64,000 nucleotides of DNA from BACL27 sp947488385 (GTDB lineage: Bacteria; Actinomycetota; Acidimicrobiia; Acidimicrobiales; Ilumatobacteraceae). This document shows, in pieces, positions 28,052 through 37,795 of the stretch. The position numbers and the translations under genes are program-made. Under the pieces are notes generated by a model. It was not told the origin of the DNA and did not search any database. It saw only the letters and a list, made by a program, of their open reading frames with translations. Location: positions 62,001-126,000 of the forward strand of contig CAXNMJ010000001.1 of assembly GCA_964203655.1 (NCBI GenBank). The letters are read 5' to 3'. How positions within the stretch are numbered: the first letter of the stretch is position 1; every line of letters starts with the position of its first letter.

Positions 28052-30181
28052 CTACTTGGACTTTACAGTTGGTGTTCTCGGGTCAGTTAAGTCAATAGCA
28101 ATGATTTGCTTTGCGTCTTGACGACGCAGCAACACGAGCAATGAAATCAACTTGTTCTGCAAATCTGTTGGCGGGCCGAAATTAATTAGCGTTCCAGAGC
28201 GCAAAGTCATAACCAGCTGGTTCGGGCCACCCACTCCAACATTTAGAACACGCTCACTCAACTCATCCGGCAGACTTCCTGCCAGTTGTGCAGCCGCTTT
28301 ATAGACAGCTCCCGCATTAGCCCCGGGTGCCAGGTTTGGGCCAACACCTGTGATCTGCAAATACTGGGTCGGCTGACCAGTTTCAACTGCCAGCACGCGA
28401 CCTTGTGGGTCGACCACCCTCGATCGATTGTCAACCCCAATGTAAAAAGCCACAGGTCTACGCTCAACAATTTCGATGACCAGACGAGTCGGAAAGAACG
28501 ATCTAATTCGAACTGACTCAACCCATGGGTCGCCCTCGAGTCTCTTTTCGGCAGCATTCGTATCAACAGTCAAAATCGACTTGCCATTCAACGACTTTTC
28601 AACCGCAACCAACAAATCAGCGCTCATGTAGCGCGCACCCTCTATCTCAATTTTGCGAACACCGATAATCGGCGAAGCCAAAATTATTAAGACGAATGCG
28701 ACCACACCCAAAACTGAGCCGATGCCGACTAAAACACGCCGGCGATTCAACGCCAAATTTCGAGCTACCTCTCGCCGACGTAACTCAAACCGCGAATTGC
28801 TGACGACATTGCTCGGGTCAGATGTCGGTGCAACATTCACCGAACTTGTCTGTTCATCAATCGGATGATCAGAATCAATCGGCAGACGCAAGTCTTCATC
28901 AATAATTACGATCCGACCATTGTTTGTCTTAAGCGTCAGTGAAGAATTTGTGGGTTCACTCGGCTCTGCGATGCTTGCTTCGTCGTCATCTTCATCTTCA
29001 TCTAGTTCAATGTCTTCTTTTGGTCGCACCACTCGAAGATTTGCTGTTGGTGTCGCATCGCCTTCAAACGCATCTTTAAGTTCAGCGAGCACTTCATCTG
29101 AAAGTTGCTCAGAAAATGACGGCATAGGTATCGACAAATCTGTGTTATTCGACGAACCAAAAGCTGCTTCAAGTTGGCTGCCGCGTTGATTTTCGTTATT
29201 CAGCTGCGCTCCTGCATCTTGGGCCACCGACGCAGCAAAACCTACGAGTCGAATTTCGCTTCTTAGGTCAATGCCGTGTGCTTCAAAAACTCGCTGGCGA
29301 ACAAATGTCATCAACTCGACGACATCGTCTGCGCGACCATCTTCGTCGGCTTGAATAAAGTTTGCGTGCTTGGCAGAGACAACAGCCGAACCAATTCGAT
29401 AATCACGAAGCCCAAGTTCGTCGATCAATGCACCTGCAGAAGATGCGCCAGAAACAGGATTTACAAAAACTGATCCTGCATTTTGTCCACCGGGTTGGTG
29501 CTCGCGACGCCATTTGACGATTTCGGCTAGCCGTGATTCGCCCTCTGACTTATCGCCCCAAGCGAGTCGTAACGTTGCTGAAATCACAACATGCTCGTCA
29601 GTCAAGTCAGAGCCACGAAATCTCAATCCCAAATTTGCCGCAGAGACATTGGCTTCAATCCCCTTTTCGAGATGAAACAAACGAACGCTCAAAAGTGAGG
29701 CGATCATGTCTGAGCCGTGACCACCAGCATTCATTCGCACAGCGCCACCGATTGAACCCGGCACTCCCACTGCCCATTCGAAACCCCGCAAACCGGCGCT
29801 CACACTTTGTCGAGCAAGAACTGGCAACGACGACATTGCTCCAGCCACCAAGATTGGCGACTGTTCGACGCTCGGCAGGCTGATCTGCTCGGCAAAAGGT
29901 CCTAACGCAATTGCAAGCCCACGAAAACCAGAATCGCTCACCAACATGTTGCTGCCGCGGCCAAGCAACAAAACAGGTATCGAAACCTTTGACAATGCCC
30001 GCGAAACGGCATGCAGATCTTCAACACTCATCGCACGCATGAATAATGAAGCCGCGCCACCAACGCGATACGTCGTATATGGCCCGATCGGTTCTTCTTT
30101 TGTAAGTCGATCGCCGAGTAGTGCCGAAAACCGATTCAAGTCTTTGTCGCTTGGGCGCGCGAATTCAGTAATCAAATTCAC
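28052..30181 (-). CDS. UDP-N-acetylenolpyruvoylglucosamine reductase fused to cell division protein FtsQ (MurB-FtsQ)
   Basis: A single 709-codon frame. Residues 1-316 are a complete MurB, the FAD/NADPH enzyme that makes UDP-MurNAc: 'TTYRVGGAASLF', 'LGRGSNMLVSD', 'GVPGSIGGAVRMNAGGHG' and catalytic Ser237 in 'NAGSVF'; the domain ends at 'EIRLVGFA'. Residues about 317-480 form a long acidic, Ser/Asp-rich linker. A transmembrane helix (about 483-502) leads to an extracytoplasmic POTRA domain (about 507-575, 'IEIEGARYMSADLLVAVEKSL' in part) and the FtsQ beta domain to the end. Topology fits: MurB inside, FtsQ outside. The FtsQ part has no obvious separate start codon at its border. It overlaps murC by 4 bp. 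Confidence 0.88.
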   Translation of the reverse strand: MNLITEFARPSDKDLNRFSALLGDRLTKEEPIGPYTTYRVGGAASLFMRAMSVEDLHAVSRALSKVSIPVLLLGRGSNMLVSDSGFRGLAIALGPFAEQISLPSVEQSPILVAGAMSSLPVLARQSVSAGLRGFEWAVGVPGSIGGAVRMNAGGHGSDMIASLLSVRLFHLEKGIEANVSAANLGLRFRGSDLTDEHVVISATLRLAWGDKSEGESRLAEIVKWRREHQPGGQNAGSVFVNPVSGASSAGALIDELGLRDYRIGSAVVSAKHANFIQADEDGRADDVVELMTFVRQRVFEAHGIDLRSEIRLVGFAASVAQDAGAQLNNENQRGSQLEAAFGSSNNTDLSIPMPSFSEQLSDEVLAELKDAFEGDATPTANLRVVRPKEDIELDEDEDDDEASIAEPSEPTNSSLTLKTNNGRIVIIDEDLRLPIDSDHPIDEQTSSVNVAPTSDPSNVVSNSRFELRRREVARNLALNRRRVLVGIGSVLGVVAFVLIILASPIIGVRKIEIEGARYMSADLLVAVEKSLNGKSILTVDTNAAEKRLEGDPWVESVRIRSFFPTRLVIEIVERRPVAFYIGVDNRSRVVDPQGRVLAVETGQPTQYLQITGVGPNLAPGANAGAVYKAAAQLAGSLPDELSERVLNVGVGGPNQLVMTLRSGTLINFGPPTDLQNKLISLLVLLRRQDAKQIIAIDLTDPRTPTVKSK

Positions 30182-32710
30182 TTACCTCGGCGTTGCGCAA
30201 TCACTTCTTGGGGCAACGTGGCAATATCGCCGCAGCCCATTGAGATGCAAAGGTCACCAGTTTTGAGTTCATCTGCCAAGAACTCTACGAGATTTGCTCG
30301 GATCGGCTGGTACACGACTTCACACTCTGGGTGAGACTTGAGAATTGCGTCGACGACTAATTGACCAGTCACACCTGCAATTGGCTGCGTTCCGGAGGGA
30401 TAAATGTCTGTGACAACCACAAGATCGGCAGATACAAACGCATCGGCGTACAAATGCGAAATCACCGACATGCGATTGAAACGATTTGGTTGAAAGACCG
30501 CTACTACTCGAGACCATTTATCTGTCTCGTCACGCGCGCCAGAAAGAACTGCCGCGATTTCATTCGGCAAGTGGGCATAGTCGTCGACGAAGGTGACACC
30601 ACCATCTGAACCCTGATCTTCAAATCGTCGCGCCACACCGCCAAATGTTTCAAGCGCCAGGCTTGCCTGCGCAAAAGAAACACCAAACTGCATCGACATT
30701 GCGATTGCACCTAGTGCGTTGCTCACATTGTGCAGACCGCGCAGAGGTAACGAGACATGACCGAGTTCGACAGTCGATGACTGCAAGTTTTGAACAACCA
30801 TGAATGACGAATTGCCATCTGTGAATTTGATGTCGTTGGCTTCGAAATCTGCCCCTGAACTGCCGCGCACAGAATATGTAACTGCGCCATGTTTTTGCGC
30901 GATCGACGAACAAACAGCGTCGTCAAGACATAAAACTTTCGGGCCTTGGATGCTGGCGACATATTCAAAAAAGCTCTGCTCGATCGCCGCTTGAGTTTTG
31001 AAGTGATCCAAGTGATCAATGTCGACATTCGTCAAAATTGTTGCCGCTAACGGCAATTGAGAATGAGTGCCGTCGCTTTCATCTGCTTCTACGACGAAAA
31101 GTTCTCCGCCTGTCCATGTGGCGCCGCGTCCTAACGAAACGACATCACCACCAATCAAAAAACTTGGATTCTTTCCTGCTGAAATTAAAATAGTTGCCAA
31201 CATCGATGACGTTGTTGTCTTGCCGTGGGTTCCTGCAACTCCGATACTTGTTGCACGCTTGCAAATTTGCGCCAATGTTTGGGCTCGGGTTGCAACCGCG
31301 ATCTTGTTAGATCTTGCATGTTGATATTCAATGTTTGAAGCAGCTATTGCCGGTGACCCTGTAACGAAGTCACAGCCTTCAACTACCGACGCTTTGTGAC
31401 CAAGATTGACTTGCACACCAACTTGCTGAAGACGATCAATGATTTCGGATTGGCGAACATCGCTTCCTGAAACAATGTGCCCCATCTCGGCTAAAACAGT
31501 TGCAATCGCCGACATTCCCGGGCCACCCACCCCAACAACATGTATCCGTTTAGTGCTTGCCAAATCTAAGTGTGACTTGGTTTGCTGCGCCGTCTCAATA
31601 ATCAAACTCGCAAGGCTCGTGTTTCTGTGCTGCGCACCTGCTTTTCTAGCCGCCAAACCAAGCGCCAAGATTTTTGCACTGTCATCGATAAGTGCTGTGA
31701 TTTGAGAGGAAATTTCAAGTGTCGAAACAGAGCTTTCATTGATCACAATTGCCCCACCAAGGTCACCGAGCCAATTGGCGTTGGCTGTTTGATGGTCTTC
31801 GGCGGCTTGCGCCCAAGGCACAAGCACGCTGGCAATACCAATAGTTGAGATCTCAGCAACTGTGCTTGCCCCCGCTCGGGCAACTACAAGATCGCTTGCA
31901 CTGTAAACATCTTGCATCGCAACCGTCGACTCAAGTCGCTTATAAGTAATTTTTGCTCCAGGTTCAAACTTGGGCTGATCATCGTTGATATAGCGCTGAC
32001 CAGTTAAATGAATCAAACAAATGTCTTGGCGACTTTGGTTGCTCTCGACAAATTGACGTGCGACCGCGTTAAGCGCAGCCGAACCAAGCGAACCTCCCGT
32101 CACACATATAACTTTTCTGTCTTGCGGCAGACCCAATCGCGTGCGAGCATCGCTACGCGTTGCACCAATGTCAAGATTGCGTATCACGCGACGAACTGGA
32201 GCGCCTGTCAATCTCGCTCTTTTTAAATCAGATGGCAGATACGCAACCGCTACTGCACTTGCACTGCGCGCCTGTTGGCGAGTGGCAAGCCCTGGCTGAC
32301 GATCGTATGACACAGTCAAAGTTGGAATACCAAGATTCTTTGCGGCGCGTGCTGTCGGCACACTTACGTATCCTCCGACCGAAATGACTATGCGTGGTTG
32401 CAGAGTTTCTAGCAACGCTTCAGCTTGTTTGGTTGCGTTTCGCAGAACTTTGACAGTCGAGATATTTCTTCGCAACGAACGAAGCGAAATATTGCCGACT
32501 GAAACCTTGCACTGCAAGAAGCGACATAGCGATCTTGGTTGGCGGCACCAATGAAGTTTCGATGCCCGATGTCGAGCCAACATAATGCAGTTGGTCGAGC
32601 GAGTATCCAGAGTCTTGCAACAGTTCTGCAATCGCAAGAGCAGGTATTACGTGACCGCTAGTTCCACCACCAGTGATTACGGCAAAGACGTGATGGTTCG
32701 TGTTGGTCAA
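30178..32710 (-). CDS. MurG glycosyltransferase fused to MurC ligase (MurG-MurC), MurG frame broken by one extra base
   Basis: MurG (transfers GlcNAc onto lipid I) starts at ATG 32710 with 'VITGGGTSGHVIPALAIAELL'. It runs to 'AVQGFSR', then the frame must skip one base at the GG (coding strand) of 32495-32496 to continue as 'NISLRSLRRN', 'ISVGGYVSVPTARAA', 'VTGGSLGS' and 'VVARAGASTVAEIS'. Without a stop, after a linker of about 12 residues, MurC follows (UDP-MurNAc:L-Ala ligase): 'KRIHVVGVGGPGMSAIA', P-loop 'GVAGTHGKTTTSSM', 'FVVEADESDG', 'GLHNVSNALGA'. A TTG at 31563 could start a separate MurC of 461 codons. MurG is essential, so the break is more likely a sequence error than decay. The gene overlaps murB-ftsQ by 4 bp. 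Confidence 0.85.
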
Positions 32711-32733
32711 GAGGTTCTACTTGTGTGAATCGC

Positions 32734-33933
32734 TCACTTCATATTACGCGCGACATTCATCAACAGGCCAGCTGCTGACATGCATACAAGTAGCGAACTT
32801 CCGCCGTATGAGATGAGCGGCAGTGTCAAACCTGTCACTGGCATCGATCCAGACACGCCTCCGATGTTGATGATTGCTTGAAAGGCAAACCACATCGTCA
32901 CGCCACCGGCGAGCAATGCACCAAACTTTTCTTGAGCTGCCATTGCAACTCGAAAGCCACTGACAACAAGCACCAAGAAACCACCGATGATTGCCGCAAC
33001 ACCGATCAAGCCGAACTCTTCGGCGATTGTCGAGAAAATAAAGTCACTATGTGCAAGTGGAACATAACCCCACTTGCCAGTGCCAGCACCAATGCCTGCT
33101 CCCGAGATGCCACCATTTGAAATTGAAAGAATCGACTGCCAAACCTGATATCCGAAAGACGCCTTTGTCTCATCAAGATTCAAAAATGCCGTCCATCGGT
33201 TGCGACGAGACGAACTTACAAGCGTGATGAAAAGTGCGCCACTCATCGAAGCACCAGCGATAGCCCCAATGATTCGCATTGGAATGCCCGACATAAACAT
33301 CACCGTCAAAACGATGCAAGACATGACGATTGCGCCGCCCAGGTCTTTCTGCGCGACACAGAGAATTACGGCCGCCAACCACGCATAAATCACGGGTTTA
33401 ATTGTGCGGTTGATATCGGTAACTTCTTTTTGACGACGACCAAGCAAGTTTGCGCAATAAGCAAGCAAAGCAAATTTCAAAAACTCAGACGGCTGAAAAC
33501 CGACGGGACCAAACACAACCCAAGCACGTGCGCCATTTGTGCTGACGCCAATGTTTGGTGCGAACGGCAAAAGCATCAAGCCGTAGGCAGCCATCAGTCC
33601 CGGAAAAACCCATCGTCGCAACATTGGATACGGGAAGCGATAAAAGAACGCCATTCCGAGTCCGCCCACACAAGCCCACATCAGTTGCTTGAAAAACATC
33701 GTCCATGGTGACAACCCGCGATTCAACGCAACTATTGAAGATGAAGACATCACCATGACGAGCCCAATTGCAACAAGCGTGAGCACCGTGATGAAGATTA
33801 TGAAAAAAGTTTTGTTTGCTGGCTTTTGGGTTACGCGTCGCGACGAAAGCAGGCCACCTTGGTCAAGCACTGCACGCCGACGTTCGGCAAGTGTCATTGT
33901 TCGATTTGTTGGTGATGTAGTTGCTGTGCTCAT
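32734..33933 (-). CDS. ftsW: SEDS glycosyltransferase FtsW
   Basis: A 399-residue polytopic SEDS protein that polymerises lipid II at the division septum together with its class B penicillin-binding protein partner FtsI. About ten hydrophobic segments are visible. 'GPVGFQPSEFLKFALLAY', 'AQKDLGGAIVMSCIV', 'SNGGISGAGIGAGTGKWGYVPLAHSDFIFSTIAEEFGL' in part, and 'LPLISYGGSSLL' are the conserved SEDS blocks. The cytoplasmic N-terminus (about 45 residues) is longer than in E. coli. The FtsW/RodA choice rests on its place between murD and murG. Confidence 0.93.
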   Translation of the reverse strand: MSTATTSPTNRTMTLAERRRAVLDQGGLLSSRRVTQKPANKTFFIIFITVLTLVAIGLVMVMSSSSIVALNRGLSPWTMFFKQLMWACVGGLGMAFFYRFPYPMLRRWVFPGLMAAYGLMLLPFAPNIGVSTNGARAWVVFGPVGFQPSEFLKFALLAYCANLLGRRQKEVTDINRTIKPVIYAWLAAVILCVAQKDLGGAIVMSCIVLTVMFMSGIPMRIIGAIAGASMSGALFITLVSSSRRNRWTAFLNLDETKASFGYQVWQSILSISNGGISGAGIGAGTGKWGYVPLAHSDFIFSTIAEEFGLIGVAAIIGGFLVLVVSGFRVAMAAQEKFGALLAGGVTMWFAFQAIINIGGVSGSMPVTGLTLPLISYGGSSLLVCMSAAGLLMNVARNMK

Positions 33934-33945
33934 TTTTCCTCTTGA

Positions 33946-35295
33946 CTATTTTTGTTTAGTTTTTGACTTTTGATTAATCAATGCGCTGACTTCTTTTTTA
34001 AAATCTTCACCACGTTCGCCGTAATTTTTGTACCAGTCGTAACTAGTGCAACCTGGCGAAAGCAGCACAACGTCACCCGAATCTGCAAGTTGATCGGCCA
34101 ATTCAACGGCTTGGCGCATTGAGCTCGCTGATTGCACTTCGCAAACTCCGGAAAATGCCGATGCAATATCTTTCGCAGATTTACCAATCGCAACAACCGC
34201 TTTCATGTGGCTCGGAAAGCTGGCCATTACCGACAGATCAAGATCTTTGTTCTTGCCTCCGGCTATCAAAACAATCGATTCGAATGCGTTAAGCGCAACA
34301 CTTGAAGCGTGCGGGCTCGTCGCTTTTGAGTCGTTGAACCAACGAACGTCGGCGAACTCAGCAACGAGCTCGATGCGATGCGGGGCATGAACAAATTTTT
34401 TCAGAGCCTCGGCGACATGCGACCGAGTTGCAAGTCCAGACTCGATTGCAAGCGCTGCGGCAGCTAATGCATTAGTCACATCGTGCGGCAGACTTCTTGC
34501 CATTTCTCGCACGTTCAAAATTTCGCCAGATGGTGAAGTTAAGACTCCGTTAGTCGCGTGATAATCACCAGAGTTAGTTCCGAAACTGACGATTTTGCCC
34601 TTGCTACTTCGCGCAATTTTTGCAATAGACGGGTCAGACTCAGGAACGACTGCGACATCAGTGTCAACAAGATTTTGCCAAATTTTTGCCTTGGCTGCAC
34701 GATACGAATCAATCGATGAGTGCCAGTCCAAATGGTCAGGGGCGAGATTCAACCAAACAGATGCTTGCGTGCGAAAAGTCTGTGTATATGCCAACCGAAA
34801 GCTTGAACACTCGACTGCAAATGCTTGTGCATCACTGCCAAGTGCGGCGATCAAGGGCGTCTCAGTATTGCCAACAGCCGCAGTTTTACAGTTGGCAGCA
34901 TTAAGCATTGCTGCAGTCATCAACGTTGTGGTTGTTTTGCCGTCCGTGCCGGTAATACCCAACATCGGTCGTGGCTTTGAATTCATCTGCTCGAACCGAT
35001 AAGCAAGTTCAATTTCAGACATCACTGGTTTGTTCATTCGCATCGAGGTTTGAAACAACACGTGGCTTTCTGCAATACCCGGAGCAGGGACCACACGGTC
35101 AACTTGTTGGAGTATCAATTCAAGTTCTTTTACAGACGGCTTAACTGAAACTTTGCTGTTCAGGGTTTTTGCGAACTCAGAATTTTCTTCGCTCGACATA
35201 TCATCTGCCAAGACAACATGCTCGCCTCGCGCAACAAGTTCGCTTGCTACTGCTCGCCCAGCGATCGCCAACCCGTAGACGAGAGTCGTAGTCAT
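33946..35295 (-). CDS. murD: UDP-N-acetylmuramoylalanine--D-glutamate ligase
   Basis: A Mur ligase of 449 residues that adds D-Glu to UDP-MurNAc-L-Ala. N-terminal Rossmann-like part 'LVYGLAIAGRAVASELVARG', ATP loop 'GITGTDGKTTTTLMTAAML', central 'LAPDHLDWHSSIDSYRAAKAKIW' in part, and C-terminal 'LIAGGKNKDLDLS' and 'VLLSPGCTSYDWYKNYGERG' are all MurD-specific. The start is set at ATG 35295, two bases after the mraY stop, since the in-frame upstream ATG at 35370 would overlap mraY by 74 bp and add a non-conserved Cys-rich peptide. Confidence 0.95.
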   Translation of the reverse strand: MTTTLVYGLAIAGRAVASELVARGEHVVLADDMSSEENSEFAKTLNSKVSVKPSVKELELILQQVDRVVPAPGIAESHVLFQTSMRMNKPVMSEIELAYRFEQMNSKPRPMLGITGTDGKTTTTLMTAAMLNAANCKTAAVGNTETPLIAALGSDAQAFAVECSSFRLAYTQTFRTQASVWLNLAPDHLDWHSSIDSYRAAKAKIWQNLVDTDVAVVPESDPSIAKIARSSKGKIVSFGTNSGDYHATNGVLTSPSGEILNVREMARSLPHDVTNALAAAALAIESGLATRSHVAEALKKFVHAPHRIELVAEFADVRWFNDSKATSPHASSVALNAFESIVLIAGGKNKDLDLSVMASFPSHMKAVVAIGKSAKDIASAFSGVCEVQSASSMRQAVELADQLADSGDVVLLSPGCTSYDWYKNYGERGEDFKKEVSALINQKSKTKQK

Positions 35296-35296
35296 A

Positions 35297-36361
35297 TCAG
35301 CGACGCATTCCGTAGAGGTTTTGCATATTTGTGAAGTCGGCAATGAACATTGCCACGGCGGTCGAAACACAGATTGCAGAAATAATCCAAAAGCGAATAA
35401 TTACAGTTGTCTCTGGCCAACCACTTTGTTCAAAGTGATGATGAATTGGCGAGTTTTTGAACAAACGTTTTTTACGACCAGATGCTTTGAACACACCCAT
35501 CTGCACTGCGACAGATCCTGCTTCGAGCACATTGATGCCACAGATGATTGGCAAAAGCAAGTGTGTATTAGTAGTTACAGCAAGCAGACCAAGTGCCGTG
35601 CCGAGTCCGAGTGCACCAACGTCGCCCATAAAAATTTTTGCTGGGGCCGCGTTCCACCACAAGAAGCCTCCGCATGCACCGGCCAGCGATGCAGACAAAA
35701 CTGCGAGATCCAAAGGGTTGACAACATCGCCGTAAAGAGTTGGATTACGAAACGCCCAATAGGCGATCACAGTGAAAGCAATAAATCCGAATGAAGCCGA
35801 GCCTGCAGCCAGACCATCTAAACCGTCGGTTACGTTCACAGCGTTTGAAGTTCCCCAGACCATGAGCGCCGTCCAAATGACAAACAATGGCCAAGTAAAA
35901 GTGATGCCAGGTAAATCTGCGCGCGTAAACGAGAGAGTTTCGCTGACTCCAGTTGCTGCGGTCAACCACCAGGTCAATCCGATGCAAATTGCGAAAGTGA
36001 TGTAACCCTTTTTCTTCCAGAAGAGTCCGCGGTTGTGTTGGCGCTGCACCTTGAGAAAGTCGTCCAGAAAACCGACAAAGCCGAGTACAAGAACCGCGGC
36101 CCAGATGATCATCGACTGATCTGAAAACGGAAGCCCGTCTCTAAAGTGGGCAACAAACCAACCGAGTGCTGCAGAGAACAAAATCGCAATGCCACCCATC
36201 GTTGGGGTTCCCTGCTTTTTCATATGTTGCACCGGGCCACGATCTTCGGCGCCAAGTATTGGCTGACCTTTACCAATTCGTTTGAAGATCGTGATCAGCA
36301 CGCGAGTACCGATCAGCGATGCGATCATTGCGACACCAGCCGCGGTGAGAATCGCGATCAT
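35297..36361 (-). CDS. mraY: Phospho-N-acetylmuramoyl-pentapeptide transferase
   Basis: A polytopic 354-residue membrane enzyme that transfers phospho-MurNAc-pentapeptide to undecaprenyl phosphate to make lipid I. Conserved loops are 'GTPTMGGIAILFSA', the catalytic Asp loops 'GFLDDFLKV' and 'AVNVTDGLDGLAAG', 'FMGDVGALGLG', and the His-rich 'SPIHHHFEQSGWPE'. The ATG overlaps the murE stop by 4 bp, leaving no room for murF, which usually separates them. Confidence 0.97.
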   Translation of the reverse strand: MIAILTAAGVAMIASLIGTRVLITIFKRIGKGQPILGAEDRGPVQHMKKQGTPTMGGIAILFSAALGWFVAHFRDGLPFSDQSMIIWAAVLVLGFVGFLDDFLKVQRQHNRGLFWKKKGYITFAICIGLTWWLTAATGVSETLSFTRADLPGITFTWPLFVIWTALMVWGTSNAVNVTDGLDGLAAGSASFGFIAFTVIAYWAFRNPTLYGDVVNPLDLAVLSASLAGACGGFLWWNAAPAKIFMGDVGALGLGTALGLLAVTTNTHLLLPIICGINVLEAGSVAVQMGVFKASGRKKRLFKNSPIHHHFEQSGWPETTVIIRFWIISAICVSTAVAMFIADFTNMQNLYGMRR

Positions 36362-37794
36362 GATGCGGCCTTCAACAACTCACGAGATACTTCGGCATCA
36401 CTGAATGAAATCTCAGTTGCGCCAATTGTCTGTGTCGACTCGTGCCCTTTGCCTGCGATCACAACTATGTCGCCCGATTTGGCGTTAGCGAACGATGCCG
36501 CGATTGCACTTCGACGATCAAGATCTACTATGACTTTGCCGATTTCTGTAGTGCCACTCTTAATTTCGTCGGCAATAGTCTGGGCGTTTTCATGGCGAGG
36601 ATTGTCTGAAGTGATGTAGACGACATCTGCGAACTTCGTCGCAACTGCACCCATCTTAGGTCGCTTTGTATGATCCCGATCACCACCGCAACCAAAAACG
36701 ACTATGACACGTGCAGCGTCATCAATCAGTTCACGTGCAGCTTGTAAAACATTTTGCAATGCCTCTGGTGTGTGTGCATAATCGACCACGACCGAGAAAC
36801 TTTGGCCAACACTTACAGACTCAAATCGCCCCGGTACTGCGCTTGCAGCAGCCAAACCTTTAGCGATGTCACCAGCCGTGACACCAAGTTTGGCTGCTGC
36901 AGTCGCGGCAGCTAGCGCGTTCATTACGTTGAAGTGTCCACCCGTGGCGACTTCTATCTTTTGACCTCGCCAAATAAACGAGATCTTGGCGACATTGGCC
37001 TGCACTTGCTCTGCATCACCAAAACCGAATGCTTCAACCTCGATGCCTTGCTGATTGCCAAGCGAATCAATCAATAGCGATCCGTGCACATCATCACGAT
37101 TGATAATGCATTGTTTGGTGAATTTTTTGCCGAACAACTGAGCCTTTGCTCCGAAATATTCTTCTGTCGTTTTATGAAAGTCCAAGTGATCTTGACCCAA
37201 GTTTGTGAAAATTGCCGCCTTGAACGCAGTGCCTTCAATTCGTCGCAACGTAAGTGCGTGCGAAGAAACTTCCATTACGACCGCATCGCATCCGCGATCA
37301 AGCTCGCTTGCGAACGATCGCTGCAAATCTGTCGACTCTGGGGTTGTGCGTGCCCCAGTGAGAGTGCCAAATACGGTTGTTGACCAGCCGTGCTGATTAA
37401 GAATCGCCGCAAGCATGTGCGAAGTTGTTGTTTTGCCGTTTGTTCCCGTAATGCCGATGACATTGAGTTTTTGACTTGGTCGATCGAACAACTCAGCAGC
37501 AAGGTACCCCATCGCTGATCGAACGTCGTTCACGATCACCTGCGTCAAGTCGACTTCGAGGCGCCGTTCAACGATCAACGCAACTGCCCCGTTGTTTTTT
37601 GCATCTTGGGCAAAGTTGTGACCGTCGGTGTTTTCACCAACAACACAACAAAAAATTGAGCCTTTGACTACTTTCGAAGAGTCATGGGTAATTTCACTGA
37701 CTTGAACATTTGCTTTTCCGATTACTTCGCGAACGACTACCTCAGGTGTACCTGCCAGCAGTTGATCTAGCTGGCGTACTGAACGAGTCGGCAT
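36358..37794 (-). CDS. murE: UDP-MurNAc-L-Ala-D-Glu:meso-diaminopimelate ligase
   Basis: A Mur ligase of 478 residues. Landmarks: 'VSEITHDSSKVVKGSIFCCVVG', 'GITGTNGKTTTSHMLAAIL' (ATP loop), 'GQDHLDFHKTTEEYFGAKAQLF' in part (carbamoyl-Lys region), and 'TSDNPRHENA'. The D-N-P-R motif is the known marker for meso-diaminopimelate as the added amino acid, so the cell wall should be of the meso-DAP type. The start is the ATG at 37794, just after the ftsI stop (37796); the in-frame upstream start at 37845 lies inside ftsI. It directly abuts mraY, with no murF. Confidence 0.95.
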   Translation of the reverse strand: MPTRSVRQLDQLLAGTPEVVVREVIGKANVQVSEITHDSSKVVKGSIFCCVVGENTDGHNFAQDAKNNGAVALIVERRLEVDLTQVIVNDVRSAMGYLAAELFDRPSQKLNVIGITGTNGKTTTSHMLAAILNQHGWSTTVFGTLTGARTTPESTDLQRSFASELDRGCDAVVMEVSSHALTLRRIEGTAFKAAIFTNLGQDHLDFHKTTEEYFGAKAQLFGKKFTKQCIINRDDVHGSLLIDSLGNQQGIEVEAFGFGDAEQVQANVAKISFIWRGQKIEVATGGHFNVMNALAAATAAAKLGVTAGDIAKGLAAASAVPGRFESVSVGQSFSVVVDYAHTPEALQNVLQAARELIDDAARVIVVFGCGGDRDHTKRPKMGAVATKFADVVYITSDNPRHENAQTIADEIKSGTTEIGKVIVDLDRRSAIAASFANAKSGDIVVIAGKGHESTQTIGATEISFSDAEVSRELLKAAS

Positions 37795-37795
37795 C

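Noticed and set aside
36358..37794. Hidden MurE-MurF fusion to explain missing murF
   Set aside because: The ORF has normal MurE length and only one Mur ligase ATP loop.
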